A stretch of 17,864 bases of DNA from Ramicandelaber brevisporus (GCA_025201865.1 MU603114.1:1956-19819), one strand, 5' to 3'. Shown: positions 1 through 8,588, counted from the first letter of the stretch. Notes: a model not told the origin generated them from the sequence alone. A program made the numbers and translations.

Positions 1-1872
1 CATCGCATTCCGCTTGAACACCGAGCCCTCCAGTCCCTTCAATGTGCGCACTCGCACCACAACGCCGTCGTACTTGAGTGGAGCAGAGATCCATCCGACA
101 CCGGCAATCCCGACCTCGTAGCTGGCCTTGTTGATGTGCTCGTTTGAAAGCTCAAATTCAGCGGCTGTAACCAACTCTGGCAGTCTCTTCAGCCGCTCTG
201 GATCGGGAGTCAGTGGATGCACCAATATGCTCTTTGTGTTACCTTCGGCTCGCATGTTTTCGTGCATGTTCGCAACCGCCTCTGCTTTACCAATGTGCAC
301 CTGCATGTGACTACAAACTGTAAACAACTTGAGCTTGTGTGGACCGGACACATAATCGATCTGACCAAATGGACCAAAGCTGATAGTCTGACCAACCTTG
401 ACGTGGAATGTCTGTGTTTTGATTCGAGCGTTACGTGGCATAAAATCGACAATCTCAGATGGAGTGAGCAAGTCCAAAACAGAAGCTCGATGAGCAATAC
501 CGGGTGTATCGTAGACTGCACCACCAACCGCGTCTTGCTCTCGAACGCCGTGATCCTCAGCTTTACTTGTTGCCAGTTTCTTGTTTCCTGTGGATGCCTG
601 GGTGTCTTCCTTCTGAGCCGAATATTCCACAGGTCGCTTTGTGATAGTTCCGCTGAACACATTGAGTGGGATTCCAAACATTTCTATCGTTGTACCGGGC
701 ACTGGCGATGTAGTGACTGCATGTTTGCTCGCAAAGAAACTCTTTTTTAACAATGCGTTAACCACCATTGACTTGCCTACATTTGCTCTTCCAACAAAGT
801 ACACATTGCTGTTGTCCAGTCCAGTCGAGTTTAATCCGGCTGGCAATTTGTCCAGCTGCTTGTAATACTTAGCAATATCTTTAGCCAGCTCAGTGATCCC
901 AAGGTTAGACTTTGCACTAATCAAGTGGATGGCGTCAGGTTTTGGGAAGTTTTGGATTTTAGCCATGTGGATTAGCCATTGTTCCAATCTATCATGATGC
1001 ACGTCTTTGGGTAATAAATCAACCTTGTTTGCCACCAGTATTAGTTTATGATGAGATGAAATTAGCTTTCCAACATCTGGCAATAATGAGAATGGCAAAT
1101 CGTACAAATCACACACTACAACCACTACGGATGGTGCACGAGCATCTCGTAAAAACGAGAGGAAGGACACATCGGGGACAACAGGTTTACCAACAGGACC
1201 AATCACTCGGTTGTAATGTTTGAGATCGAAGCATCGCTTGCACACAATCTTCTTGTCATCCGGCACGCTGCTGGCGGATGCTGGTGGAGATGACGACGAT
1301 GAAGTTCCCAGGAACAGCTTTTGCAATGTTTCTGGATCCATGTTTTTAACGGACTCGCTCAATGCATCTGGTGACACGTCGATATTAGCAGTTGTGCTCT
1401 CTACCGTTGATGCTGTAGATGTCGCTGTAGACGCGGTATCTTTTGTGGATGACTGCAAGTCTTCAACGGTCAATGCCTGCTTTCTGTGCTTGGATCTCTT
1501 CTCAGATGTCGCCGGATCCAGCTCTGGATGCACCAAACTGACTGGAATGAAGCCGGGCTTGTCTTGATCATCATGCTGAAACTTTGCGCCGCATCCGGGG
1601 CACAGATCCTTCCTCGAACTCAACACCGCCTGATTCCTCTCCATTGCCTGCATATACCGTACATCATCCTTCTTCTGCTGCTTCACCTGGTCGGGCTCAA
1701 CATACTTTTCATCCAAGTGAAAGTATCTTCTCGTAATAGCTGGAACATGTCGCAATACTGCTACGCCAGCTCGACTTCCTACAAGCGTCCGTCCTGCTGC
1801 TCCTGCTGCTCCTGCTGCTGCTGCTATCGCCAACCGTGATGCTGATCTCGCTATTTGCAATCTGCTGTTCAT
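1..1872 (-). CDS. GEP3: Circularly permuted mitochondrial GTPase, YqeH/NOA1/Gep3 family (3' end outside window)
   Basis: Reading the minus strand from ATG at 1872 gives 624 codons with no stop, still open at position 1, so the C-terminus is missing. The start is the first ATG after an in-frame TAA. Residues 1-50 form a mitochondrial presequence: Arg-rich, no acidic residue, an Ala/Gly run, ending near ITRRYF. A zinc finger is split into CPGC (91-94) and CKRCFDLKHYN (211-221), the latter typical of YqeH. GTPase motifs come in permuted order: NKVD 282-285 (G4), SAKS 319-322 (G5), GRANVGKS 361-368 (G1), PGTT 392-395 (G2 region), DTPG 455-458 (G3). The family acts in assembly of the small mitochondrial ribosomal subunit; NOA1 is the animal name and Gep3/Mtg3 the yeast one. 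The zinc-finger halves lie 116 residues apart, longer than I expect. Family assignment is firm; orthology to GEP3 rather than NOA1 is not. Confidence 0.93.
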   Translation of the reverse strand, partial: MNSRLQIARSASRLAIAAAAGAAGAAGRTLVGSRAGVAVLRHVPAITRRYFHLDEKYVEPDQVKQQKKDDVRYMQAMERNQAVLSSRKDLCPGCGAKFQHDDQDKPGFIPVSLVHPELDPATSEKRSKHRKQALTVEDLQSSTKDTASTATSTASTVESTTANIDVSPDALSESVKNMDPETLQKLFLGTSSSSSPPASASSVPDDKKIVCKRCFDLKHYNRVIGPVGKPVVPDVSFLSFLRDARAPSVVVVVCDLYDLPFSLLPDVGKLISSHHKLILVANKVDLLPKDVHHDRLEQWLIHMAKIQNFPKPDAIHLISAKSNLGITELAKDIAKYYKQLDKLPAGLNSTGLDNSNVYFVGRANVGKSMVVNALLKKSFFASKHAVTTSPVPGTTIEMFGIPLNVFSGTITKRPVEYSAQKEDTQASTGNKKLATSKAEDHGVREQDAVGGAVYDTPGIAHRASVLDLLTPSEIVDFMPRNARIKTQTFHVKVGQTISFGPFGQIDYVSGPHKLKLFTVCSHMQVHIGKAEAVANMHENMRAEGNTKSILVHPLTPDPERLKRLPELVTAAEFELSNEHINKASYEVGIAGVGWISAPLKYDGVVVRVRTLKGLEGSVFKRNAM

Positions 1873-2005
1873 TTTCGCTTGACTGTTGATTATTAGTTGT
1901 TAAACAAAGCTGGAGCTGGCGAGTTGAACTTTGCCAACGATCTGTAAAAAAAAAAAGAAAAGAATAAGAGCAAGTGTAGAACATACATACGCGTACGCAT
2001 ACACA
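1873..2005. promoter_or_regulatory. Divergent promoter shared by the GTPase and TRM82 genes
   Basis: Only 133 bp separate two divergent start codons, so both promoters and both leaders must lie here or overlap the neighbouring coding sequence. The segment holds an A-tract at about 1947-1957 and a CATACATACGCGTACGCATA run just before the TRM82 ATG. I see no TATA box, unlike the promoters at 8589, 15997 and 17357. A TATA-less divergent promoter fits two housekeeping genes. That transcription is actually shared is inference. Confidence 0.6.
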
Positions 2006-3319
2006 ATGCCGTTTGCACTTCCGTTCGAGTTCAGCTCAGCGTCGCTGGAGAAGCAGCGCGTTGCTGTGGCTAGCGGCACATTCGTCGCCATTATCGACAC
2101 GTCCAACGATTCCGTTGTAGCATCCACTGAACCAGCCACCACAAATCCGACTCAGCAGTTGATCAGCGATCTGCCAGCAAAGGCATCCATCACCGGCATT
2201 GCACTGAGCAGAGCCGCACAGCATCTTGCAGTCACTACCGACGACAAGGGTTTGCATCTCTATGCCGACCCATCTCTCGGCGGCTCGAATGATGCGAGTG
2301 GCAACAAGTGGCATCTGCTGCTGAGCGCATACTTGCCAAAGCGCGCAACCAAGGTTCTGTTTGCAGATTTCCCAGGCGTTGCTGATGGCGCTCAGAGCGA
2401 GACTATCCAATTGCTTGTTGCCGACAAGTTCGGAGATGTATGGCGATGGACTCTTCCATTCAACGGCGCATCGGAGACTATCAAGGTGTCGCATTTAGAA
2501 CCAGATGTTCAGAACCAGTATGCTCAGCTTGCCGTTGGACATGTGTCCATTGTCACAGATGTTGCTCTGGCCACTGTCAACAACCGCAAGAAATTTATTG
2601 TGACGGCCGATCGAGACGAAAAGATTCGCGTTACTCACTACCCAAATGCTCACAACATTGAAGCAATGTGTCTTGGCCACAAATCGTTTGTTTCGGCTGT
2701 TACTGTGCTGAATGCTACTGGCGAGCGTCCAATTCTGCTGTCTGGTGATGGAGATGGCTTGATTATTGGCTGGGATATGCTTACTGGAAACGAGATTACT
2801 CGCTATCAAGTTGCCGATGTCGTAGCATCGCAATCAAACAGCGAGGAGCCAAAGAAGCCCTTGGTTGTCAAGGCTATTCATGTTGGCGCCAGTCTCATTA
2901 ATGGCACGTCTACCACTGGCTACATTGCTGTCGTTGTTGAGGATGTGCCAGATGTCATTGTCTATAAAGCAGAGATTTCAACAGGCGATGCCACTCCAGC
3001 CGTGTCGCTGACGGAGGGCCGCTCGATTGCTCTGCCGCATGTTCCACTGTCTATCTTTGCTGATCCAGCAGCCCCGGATACCGCTGCCTACGTCTCATTC
3101 TCGACTCAAACCCAGCAATCCGATAGTTCCGTTCTTGTGCAGCGCATTTCTATCGATTCAAGCGTTGATCCCGCTGCTTCAGCCGTGTGTCGCACTCTTG
3201 TTGAGCTCAAGACTCCCATTGTGGACAAACTGCCAGTTGTATCCAAGCTCGAGGAGATGCGTAAGGATGTTATTCGTCGTCATCCACATCGTGCAAACCC
3301 TGCAAAACCATCCAACTAA
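2006..3319 (+). CDS. TRM82: tRNA (guanine-N7)-methyltransferase non-catalytic subunit Trm82 (WDR4)
   Basis: A 437-residue WD40 protein, close to yeast Trm82 in length. It is the non-catalytic partner that stabilises the Trm8 (METTL1) methyltransferase, which makes m7G46 in the tRNA variable loop. Diagnostic blocks are ADKFGDVWRW (139-148), then GHVSIVTDVA, then TADRDEKIRVTHYP (200-213), then LGHKSFVSAV about ten residues later, followed by a WD-type DGDGLIIGWD strand. These match the Trm82/WDR4 signature, not generic WD40 repeats. The ATG at 2006 is preferred: the open frame runs back to 1931, but that stretch has no ATG and encodes a Lys run inside the promoter. The C-terminus is basic. Divergent from the mitochondrial GTPase gene; no intron. 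Confidence 0.95.
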   Translation: MPFALPFEFSSASLEKQRVAVASGTFVAIIDTSNDSVVASTEPATTNPTQQLISDLPAKASITGIALSRAAQHLAVTTDDKGLHLYADPSLGGSNDASGNKWHLLLSAYLPKRATKVLFADFPGVADGAQSETIQLLVADKFGDVWRWTLPFNGASETIKVSHLEPDVQNQYAQLAVGHVSIVTDVALATVNNRKKFIVTADRDEKIRVTHYPNAHNIEAMCLGHKSFVSAVTVLNATGERPILLSGDGDGLIIGWDMLTGNEITRYQVADVVASQSNSEEPKKPLVVKAIHVGASLINGTSTTGYIAVVVEDVPDVIVYKAEISTGDATPAVSLTEGRSIALPHVPLSIFADPAAPDTAAYVSFSTQTQQSDSSVLVQRISIDSSVDPAASAVCRTLVELKTPIVDKLPVVSKLEEMRKDVIRRHPHRANPAKPSN

Positions 3320-3803
3320 AAGATAATACCACTTGCACACGCGCGCGTGTATGTGTGTATGTATGCACATGTGTTTGTGTGTGTGTTTGTGCGTGTGTTT
3401 TTTTTTTAAGTGACATCATATCCGCTCCTTACGCCAACATTGCTCTAAAGATAGGAAAGTTCCCTGACAAGCTCATTGCAGTTTGCTGCGCAGCGGAAGA
3501 CTCAGCAGAGAGAACGCAGAGACTGACGCAGGGTTGCTGTGTTTTGTTTCTCTTTCTTCTCCCAATTTTTTTTTTATAGACTGTCGTCGCAGTGTGTGCT
3601 CGCATTGTCTGGCTCACTACAAAAAGCACGCGGTTCAGGCCAGCTGAGTGTGTCTCGTCAACTGAGCACTAACTGCTACCACTGCTACTACCACTAACTG
3701 CCGCTACTACTACCACTACTACAACTTCAAGTACAACGACAGCTACCAAACTATATCTATTTTATACCTTTTTTTCTCCCTCCTCCAGCAAACAGTGTTG
3801 CAA
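3320..3803 (+). other. Intergenic: TRM82 3' flank and F-box gene leader
   Basis: No gene seen. It begins with an alternating purine-pyrimidine tract (3334-3374) running into GT repeats and T9. Around 3672-3745 is an ACT/ACC-type imperfect triplet run. Near 3750-3766 is an AT-rich CTATATCTATTTTATA stretch that could serve as a TATA element, and 3769-3788 is a pyrimidine tract ending in CAG that resembles a 3' splice site. From about 3372 to the F-box ATG the plus strand has no ATG, as expected for a scanned leader. Confidence 0.5.
3334..3374. repeat. 41-bp perfect alternating pyrimidine-purine tract (Z-DNA candidate)
   Basis: Every base from 3334 to 3374 alternates pyrimidine and purine. It contains the 14-bp palindrome ACACGCGCGCGTGT (3337-3350) and then TG/TA/CA steps, and runs into further GT repeats to about 3400. 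It starts 14 bp after the TRM82 stop codon. The alternation is directly visible; Z-DNA formation is inferred from the known preference of CG and CA/TG alternation. Confidence 0.8.
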
Positions 3804-6296
3804 ATGAAGAGGCAAAGTTGGCGCGCGATGGACCTCCCAGTGGACGTCTTCGAGGCAGTGTTTTCGTTCCTTGGAGTACAGGATCTGTGCCAGTGTCAAG
3901 TAGTGTGCCGGGCGTGGTATGTAGTATCGTTGCCTCATCTATGGCAGGCAATCTTCTTTGGAGGACTACCTCCAGCTACTATGATGGTTCACAGCCCAGG
4001 CGCCATTGCTGTAGCTCAAGCTGAGCGCAGAGCACGACTGGCTGCTGCCACTGGTATTCCAATCTCATGCTCACCTCCATCTTTGATTAGTACCAGTGCT
4101 ACAGCTATTACAACAACAACTAGTACTACTACTGCCACTACTGCTGCTAGTGCCAATAATAATAATAATGGCAACAGTAATACTGCGATGAACGCTAATT
4201 CAACTGCTGGCACAGCTGGATTTATCAGTCGGAGTACAACAAATAGTCATAGTGCAACAGCAGCGGCAACAACAGCTGCAGGTATCATGATGGCTGGAAT
4301 GGCCACCAATGCTAATAACAATGCTAACAATAACACTGCGACTGGCAACAACACTGCTGCCCAAACACCGCGGCATTCAATGAGACTGATTCCCATTGGG
4401 AAGATCCCTGGCTCCATGTATCGCTCCGTCCGCGACCGAATTCAGAGTGTAGTTGCCCGTATTGGCAGTGGAATATCCTCCCATCGCAACGACAGCATCT
4501 TTGGCGGCAACGGCGGAGGCGGAGGTGCTGGCGGTGGAGTGAATGGCAATGATTTAATGAGACGTAATGTTACTTCGCCCATCATGATTGGAAGCTCAAC
4601 ATTTAATAGTAATGGCAATAGTCATCACCACCATCATCATCATCATCGTGGTCAGCGGTTATTCCCCAGGATTGATTTGCTGGTTGAACATGGTCATTAC
4701 GTACGTACGCTATGGATGGCTGGCGACACTCAATTGAAATCACTCAATATTACGGAAGACTGCCTTCCCAATGTTGTTAGATTGGTATTCAACCAGCAGG
4801 TCTCTGTTGGTGAGTTATTAGATACTATATCAAGACGGTCGCCTAGTCCAACATTCCCATCTACTTCAGCCTCAACTACTGCAGCATCATCAGAGTCAGA
4901 GTCAAAGTCAGTTGCACGTAGATCAGTTCCGATTGCAGACAGATTGCGCTCACTTATCCTCAGAATGCCTGAAAGATTGGACAATGCTCATCTGATTCGG
5001 CTGTTTAATCTCCCAAACCTGCGTCGATTGGACATTCGTGGGCTGGGAGACGTGACGTCAGCATTGACTGAGCTGGCATCACGTCCGCGTGGGTCACTGC
5101 CTCCTCTCAAGCATCTGTCAATCCAATTGTATGACCCCGATGATATTGGAATTGCCAAATTTATATCATCATTTCCTGATTTAGTCACGCTGGATGTTAG
5201 CTTCAGAACCGATTGCTCCTCTTTAGTTATTTTGGATACTGGCAACATTGCTATTTTGGATGACATTGAGGCCCAAATAGCTACGGCCAACTCGGCTCTG
5301 GCAGCTGCTGATACTCCTAGTGCACGCGAAGCTGCCGAGGCCAGAATCCGCGCATTGCCTCGTATTTTGGATGGTTCCAGCCCGTTGGATACAATGCATG
5401 CCTGCTCTTCAAATAGACGTACAATCTGGCCCAAGTTGGAGGATCTCACCATCTCTCGTGGTCATTCGCTTTGGTTTTGGTGGCTGGCTGGCTCCTTTCC
5501 ATCAAACGCTACTGGCCTTGAGGATGACGATTGTGATAATGGATTCAGTCTAACATTACCACTCACTGTCAATGAGCTCAAATCACCGCTCCGTAGAATT
5601 GATCTCAACTCTCGTCACATTGAGCCTCGCTTAAATGTACTGGGCATGCTGACCACATTTGAGCATCCATTCCTGGTTGAATTTGCAGCCAAGAACTGCC
5701 GTGGTATGAATGATGACGTGCTGCTGGCTCTAGTGAGAAATGCACCGCAGCTGACTATTCTCATCTTGGATCACTGTTGGAATTTGACTGATAGCAGCAT
5801 CCATCCAGCTATTCGCACACTGAGTAGATTGCGTGTCATCAACATTATTGGGTGCGAGAGAGTAAAATCGCTTGGACTGAGTGTAACTGATTGTGTCAAT
5901 GGCGTTGGTGCTGCTGCCTCATTACGCGAAGTTTACATGAAGGCGGTCACGTTTACTGATCAAGGCGTCATTGCTCTCTTTGCATTGCCTTACCTGACCA
6001 TCTTGGACATTACTGGAACCACCACCACTGCAGACGTATTCATACAGGCATGCCAGACTCGCGAGCATTTACTGGAGACTGGCAAGATTGTCGTTCCGGG
6101 CGGAGGCGGAGGTTGGCTGAGCACTCTTGTGGCAGGCGCTGCTGCTGGTATCACAGATGCGTCTCTGCTAAAGATCATGTCGACATTTAGAAGACTGAGC
6201 AGTATGTCTGTTCTCGCAACTCAAGTGTCTCCGCCATTCCTGGCCAAGCTGGCACGCACCCATCCTTACATTATGGAGAAGCCATGTTACGATTAA
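3804..6296 (+). CDS. F-box protein with leucine-rich repeats
   Basis: An 830-residue protein, probably a substrate receptor of an SCF ubiquitin ligase. The F-box is residues 9-52 (MDLPVDVFEAVFSFL, then VCRAWY and HLWQAIFF), which would bind Skp1. Residues about 90-290 are a low-complexity spacer: Thr/Ser/Ala/Asn runs, a Gly run and His8 at 274-281, interrupted near 190-222 by a basic block with RDRIQSVVARIG. From about 289 to the end are LRR-like strands such as LRSLILRM, LPNLRRLDIRGL, LKHLSIQLY, DLVTLDVSF and LTILILDHCWNLTDSSI; the last resembles Cys-containing, AMN1-like LRRs. An Ala/Glu-rich helical insert sits near 485-522. Starts at 3804 and 3828 are both possible; the second begins exactly at the F-box. 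Substrate unknown. The family is clear; orthology to a named F-box protein is not. Confidence 0.88.
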   Translation: MKRQSWRAMDLPVDVFEAVFSFLGVQDLCQCQVVCRAWYVVSLPHLWQAIFFGGLPPATMMVHSPGAIAVAQAERRARLAAATGIPISCSPPSLISTSATAITTTTSTTTATTAASANNNNNGNSNTAMNANSTAGTAGFISRSTTNSHSATAAATTAAGIMMAGMATNANNNANNNTATGNNTAAQTPRHSMRLIPIGKIPGSMYRSVRDRIQSVVARIGSGISSHRNDSIFGGNGGGGGAGGGVNGNDLMRRNVTSPIMIGSSTFNSNGNSHHHHHHHHRGQRLFPRIDLLVEHGHYVRTLWMAGDTQLKSLNITEDCLPNVVRLVFNQQVSVGELLDTISRRSPSPTFPSTSASTTAASSESESKSVARRSVPIADRLRSLILRMPERLDNAHLIRLFNLPNLRRLDIRGLGDVTSALTELASRPRGSLPPLKHLSIQLYDPDDIGIAKFISSFPDLVTLDVSFRTDCSSLVILDTGNIAILDDIEAQIATANSALAAADTPSAREAAEARIRALPRILDGSSPLDTMHACSSNRRTIWPKLEDLTISRGHSLWFWWLAGSFPSNATGLEDDDCDNGFSLTLPLTVNELKSPLRRIDLNSRHIEPRLNVLGMLTTFEHPFLVEFAAKNCRGMNDDVLLALVRNAPQLTILILDHCWNLTDSSIHPAIRTLSRLRVINIIGCERVKSLGLSVTDCVNGVGAAASLREVYMKAVTFTDQGVIALFALPYLTILDITGTTTTADVFIQACQTREHLLETGKIVVPGGGGGWLSTLVAGAAAGITDASLLKIMSTFRRLSSMSVLATQVSPPFLAKLARTHPYIMEKPCYD

Positions 6297-6485
6297 ACTC
6301 AATAGCGGCAATAAGAAGAAAAAGGAATCTCTATTACTCACATAACTACACTTAACCTATTTGAAACTTGTAGATCTAATAACGTTAACTTGATCTCATG
6401 TTCCGTATTAGTGATATTTAATTTTAAAGATGCTTCGCTAATTCATTCTTAATCAGATAGAACAAACATCTTTAGTTCACACTGG
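6297..6485. other. Convergent intergenic spacer
   Basis: A 189-bp AT-rich spacer between the F-box stop and the trypsin stop, which face each other. It presumably holds the poly(A) sites of both transcripts. I see AATAAG- and AATAAC-like words but no canonical AATAAA on the plus strand. Confidence 0.5.
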
Positions 6486-7436
6486 CTAATGGAAGAGACT
6501 AGATTGTGGAACACCAACGATGCCAGCCACCCATTCAGAATAGCGGCTGACCAAGGTGTAGAACGCCACGATATCCTTGTCGCCACAGGCCGGGTGTGGC
6601 TTGTGCTCTGGCGTGTCTCCAAAGCTGGTCAATCCAACCAAAGCCGGCACATTCACCTCCTCGCCGTCAACAGTCTTGCGCTCGTAAACAATGAGAGGAC
6701 CACCAGAATCGCCATAGCAAGTGTCATGTCCCGGAGTACCCGTAGTGCAGACCAGCGTGCTCCAATCCTTGATTTCCGCGGGCAGAATCTTGGCACACTC
6801 TTGAGGCTCACCAGTTAGCAAGTTGACCTTTTGCAGATGTGTGGTCATGACCGACTGAACTGGATTAGTAGAGCCCCATCCGACAGCCATAACATTTGTG
6901 CGAGCAGGAACCGGAGTGCTACGATCGTTGCTGCTAGCGTTGGTGCCAAGTTTGGCAAACTTGATTGGCTGCACTTTTGATGAAAATGCAATCTCGTTTC
7001 TAGTTTCCACCATCGCGATATCACCAAGCACGCCTTTAATACTATAGCCATTGTAGACATGACCGCGCACAGCCATGTTATTGGGGGACGTATGAGCAAT
7101 ATCATCGCCATACTCCAACTCCATATTGGTATCTGGCAAGCGGGTTCCCACCGTCGTATCAAAGAAGCAGTGAGCAGCAGTGATAATGTGACGCTTGGAG
7201 ATGATGGCACCAGTACAGAGGAAGCCGGTAGTTCTAGTGGAATCGCGAGCCGTGAAGATGCGGACGACAAACGGGAAATCATTATTCGCGGCATCACTAC
7301 CACCGACAATGCGAAGTTTGTCGCTCATCGATTCGGGTTTGATGCTGGCGGGCAGTCCAAGCGTGAGGCTCGGGACGAGAGCGAGCAGCAGCAGCAGCGT
7401 AAGGCACGCCACTGGCAGAGAGAAGAATCCGACCAT
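6486..7436 (-). CDS. Secreted trypsin-like serine protease zymogen (family S1)
   Basis: A 316-residue protein read from ATG at 7436, the only ATG in an open frame that continues upstream. Residues 1-29 are a signal peptide (hydrophobic run CLTLLLLLALVPSLTLG). A short propeptide ends at R42, before the mature N-terminus IVGG (43-46). The triad is H89 (TAAHC), D139 (GDIAMV) and S244 (GDSGGP). D238, six residues before the serine, is chymotrypsin position 189 and predicts cleavage after Arg or Lys. Likely disulfides are C74-C90, C214-C230 and C240-C284. The last loop is about 15 residues longer than in trypsin, and A291 sits where trypsin has Gly226, by eye alignment. It faces the F-box gene at its 3' end and is divergent from the pacifastin-like gene. 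Activity as an extracellular endopeptidase is well supported; its substrate is unknown. Confidence 0.95.
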   Translation of the reverse strand: MVGFFSLPVACLTLLLLLALVPSLTLGLPASIKPESMSDKLRIVGGSDAANNDFPFVVRIFTARDSTRTTGFLCTGAIISKRHIITAAHCFFDTTVGTRLPDTNMELEYGDDIAHTSPNNMAVRGHVYNGYSIKGVLGDIAMVETRNEIAFSSKVQPIKFAKLGTNASSNDRSTPVPARTNVMAVGWGSTNPVQSVMTTHLQKVNLLTGEPQECAKILPAEIKDWSTLVCTTGTPGHDTCYGDSGGPLIVYERKTVDGEEVNVPALVGLTSFGDTPEHKPHPACGDKDIVAFYTLVSRYSEWVAGIVGVPQSSLFH

Positions 7437-7661
7437 ATCGGGCGAAGACAAGAGAAAGAAAGGGATTAACGATACACCAAGGAGTAGTAAGGTGATCAAA
7501 ATAGAAAAGCTAGGAACTGATAGCAAACAAAAGTCAAATTGAAAGTAAAAAGTAAAAAAAGTAAAAGTGATAGTGGTGCCGGGAGAGGAAGCGGTTTGGC
7601 AGAAGACAGGACCAAGGAGGATGAAGGGAAGAAGGGAGTTTGCTCTCGCGTGAGCTGGTCC

Positions 7662-7669
7662 TATATGCG
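7662..7669 (-). promoter_or_regulatory. Possible TATA-like element for the trypsin gene
   Basis: On the minus strand this reads GCATATAG, about 225 bp before the protease start codon. The leader it would give has no upstream ATG. The match to the TATA consensus is weak, so this is tentative. Confidence 0.25.
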
Positions 7670-7905
7670 ATTGAGGGGAGAGACCCACTCACCAATCCTT
7701 GCTGTTTTGGTGAGTAGTGTGCCATTGTTGATTCTCACAGTCCTGACGCAAAGAATGGGGATCGAGAGAGAGAGAGAAAAAGTGAGCGGCTCAGTAGAGG
7801 CTGATGATTCTCACAGTGAGAGAGTCAATAGAAAAAATACCATTCAAATGTACACGCCGCTCAGTGACGCGTTTCACTCACTGGTTTGTATTGAATACGA
7901 GTGGG

Positions 7906-7935
7906 TGGAATGGAATGAAATGGAATGGAGTGGAG
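7906..7935 (+). repeat. TGGAR pentanucleotide tandem repeat, six units
   Basis: Six consecutive 5-bp units, TGGAA or close variants (TGAAA, TGGAG), in the divergent intergenic region. Confidence 0.8.
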
Positions 7936-8105
7936 TATACAGAAACTAATTGCAATAAAATGCCATACGAAATGGTGTTAGTATTGAATGAATGAAAATG
8001 CTATAGTACATATTCAGAAACCTCTAGAGTTTTCAATCTCTTGAACACGCTCACAGATAGTCAAGATACCGGTCACACACTCTCTCGGTATCCTCGCATA
8101 TACAC

Positions 8106-8120
8106 TCAGCTATTAGCTGA
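8106..8120. repeat. Palindrome TCAGCTA-T-TAGCTGA
   Basis: Perfect 7-bp arms around one central base, between the divergent protease and inhibitor-like genes. Possible binding site for a dimeric regulator; function is inferred from symmetry only. Confidence 0.45.
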
Positions 8121-8253
8121 ACATTGATGTGCTTGATATGTGCTGAGTTTAATTTTTAGCCTCATGCTACAAACTGATTCAGCAATGCTAAACAAGCGTA
8201 CCCGGACTTGGACTGCGTCATTTGTAATCAACCACTTACTCCGAACATTCGTT

Positions 8254-8265
8254 TGTCAGCTGACA
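8254..8265. repeat. Perfect 12-bp palindrome TGTCAGCTGACA with E-box core
   Basis: A fully symmetric 12-mer with CAGCTG (an E-box of bHLH factors) at its centre and TGTCA/TGACA half-sites outside. It shares the CAGCT core with the palindrome at 8106. It lies about 330 bp before the TATA box of the pacifastin-like gene. Confidence 0.45.
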
Positions 8266-8410
8266 TAGAAGTGCTCCTATTCTTGGTACATTCTACATAC
8301 GTCAGTGTGCCCAAATCGAGATTAGGACCTACATTGTGTGCTAATTTTAACATGGAACATTTGCGGATCCGCTGATATGAACATGTACGAGTTGGTGTAA
8401 TTGTTCGACC

Positions 8411-8422
8411 TCTCTGTCTGTG

Positions 8423-8453
<31 letters not shown>

Positions 8454-8535
8454 GTGTGTGTGTCTGTGAGAGTGTCTGTCTGTCAGTGTGTCTGTGTACT
8501 CGTGTGTCAGTGTGTCTGTGTATCTGTCTGTCTCT
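8411..8535 (+). repeat. TGTC/TG microsatellite
   Basis: Runs of CTGT tetranucleotide units, then TG dinucleotides, then degenerate TGTC/AGTG units for about 125 bp. It ends roughly 55 bp before the TATA box at 8589, so length changes could alter promoter spacing. Confidence 0.85.
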
Positions 8536-8588
8536 TTCTCCGCCTTGGCAAGCGATAAAGACTGATTGATGGTCTACAGTAAAGTCAG

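Larger units (their letters stand above)
7437..8588. other. Long divergent promoter region between protease and inhibitor-like genes
   Basis: No convincing gene. Next to the protease is a purine-rich stretch, that is, a pyrimidine-rich leader on the minus strand, with no CAT on the plus strand from 7437 to 7722 and hence no upstream start codon for the protease. Then come a GA run (7765-7775), a TGGAR repeat, two palindromes and a long TGTC/TG microsatellite. The scattered open frames here are short and repeat-derived. Confidence 0.55.

Noticed and set aside
1931-2005. N-terminal extension of Trm82 upstream of 2006
   Set aside because: The upstream in-frame stretch has no ATG and encodes a Lys run from the promoter A-tract; the family starts near the chosen Met.
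7539-7949. 136-codon plus-strand frame in the divergent protease/inhibitor region
   Set aside because: Antisense to the protease leader, no ATG at the start of the frame, and ends in the TGGAR repeat.
8395-8415. TTGTTCGACCTC resembling a tRNA B box
   Set aside because: No A box at the right distance and no cloverleaf arms. I found no tRNA or rRNA anywhere in the window by eye.
8411-8535. Repeat array considered as CRISPR-like or structured
   Set aside because: It is simple-sequence TGTC/TG slippage with no spacers, in a eukaryotic context.
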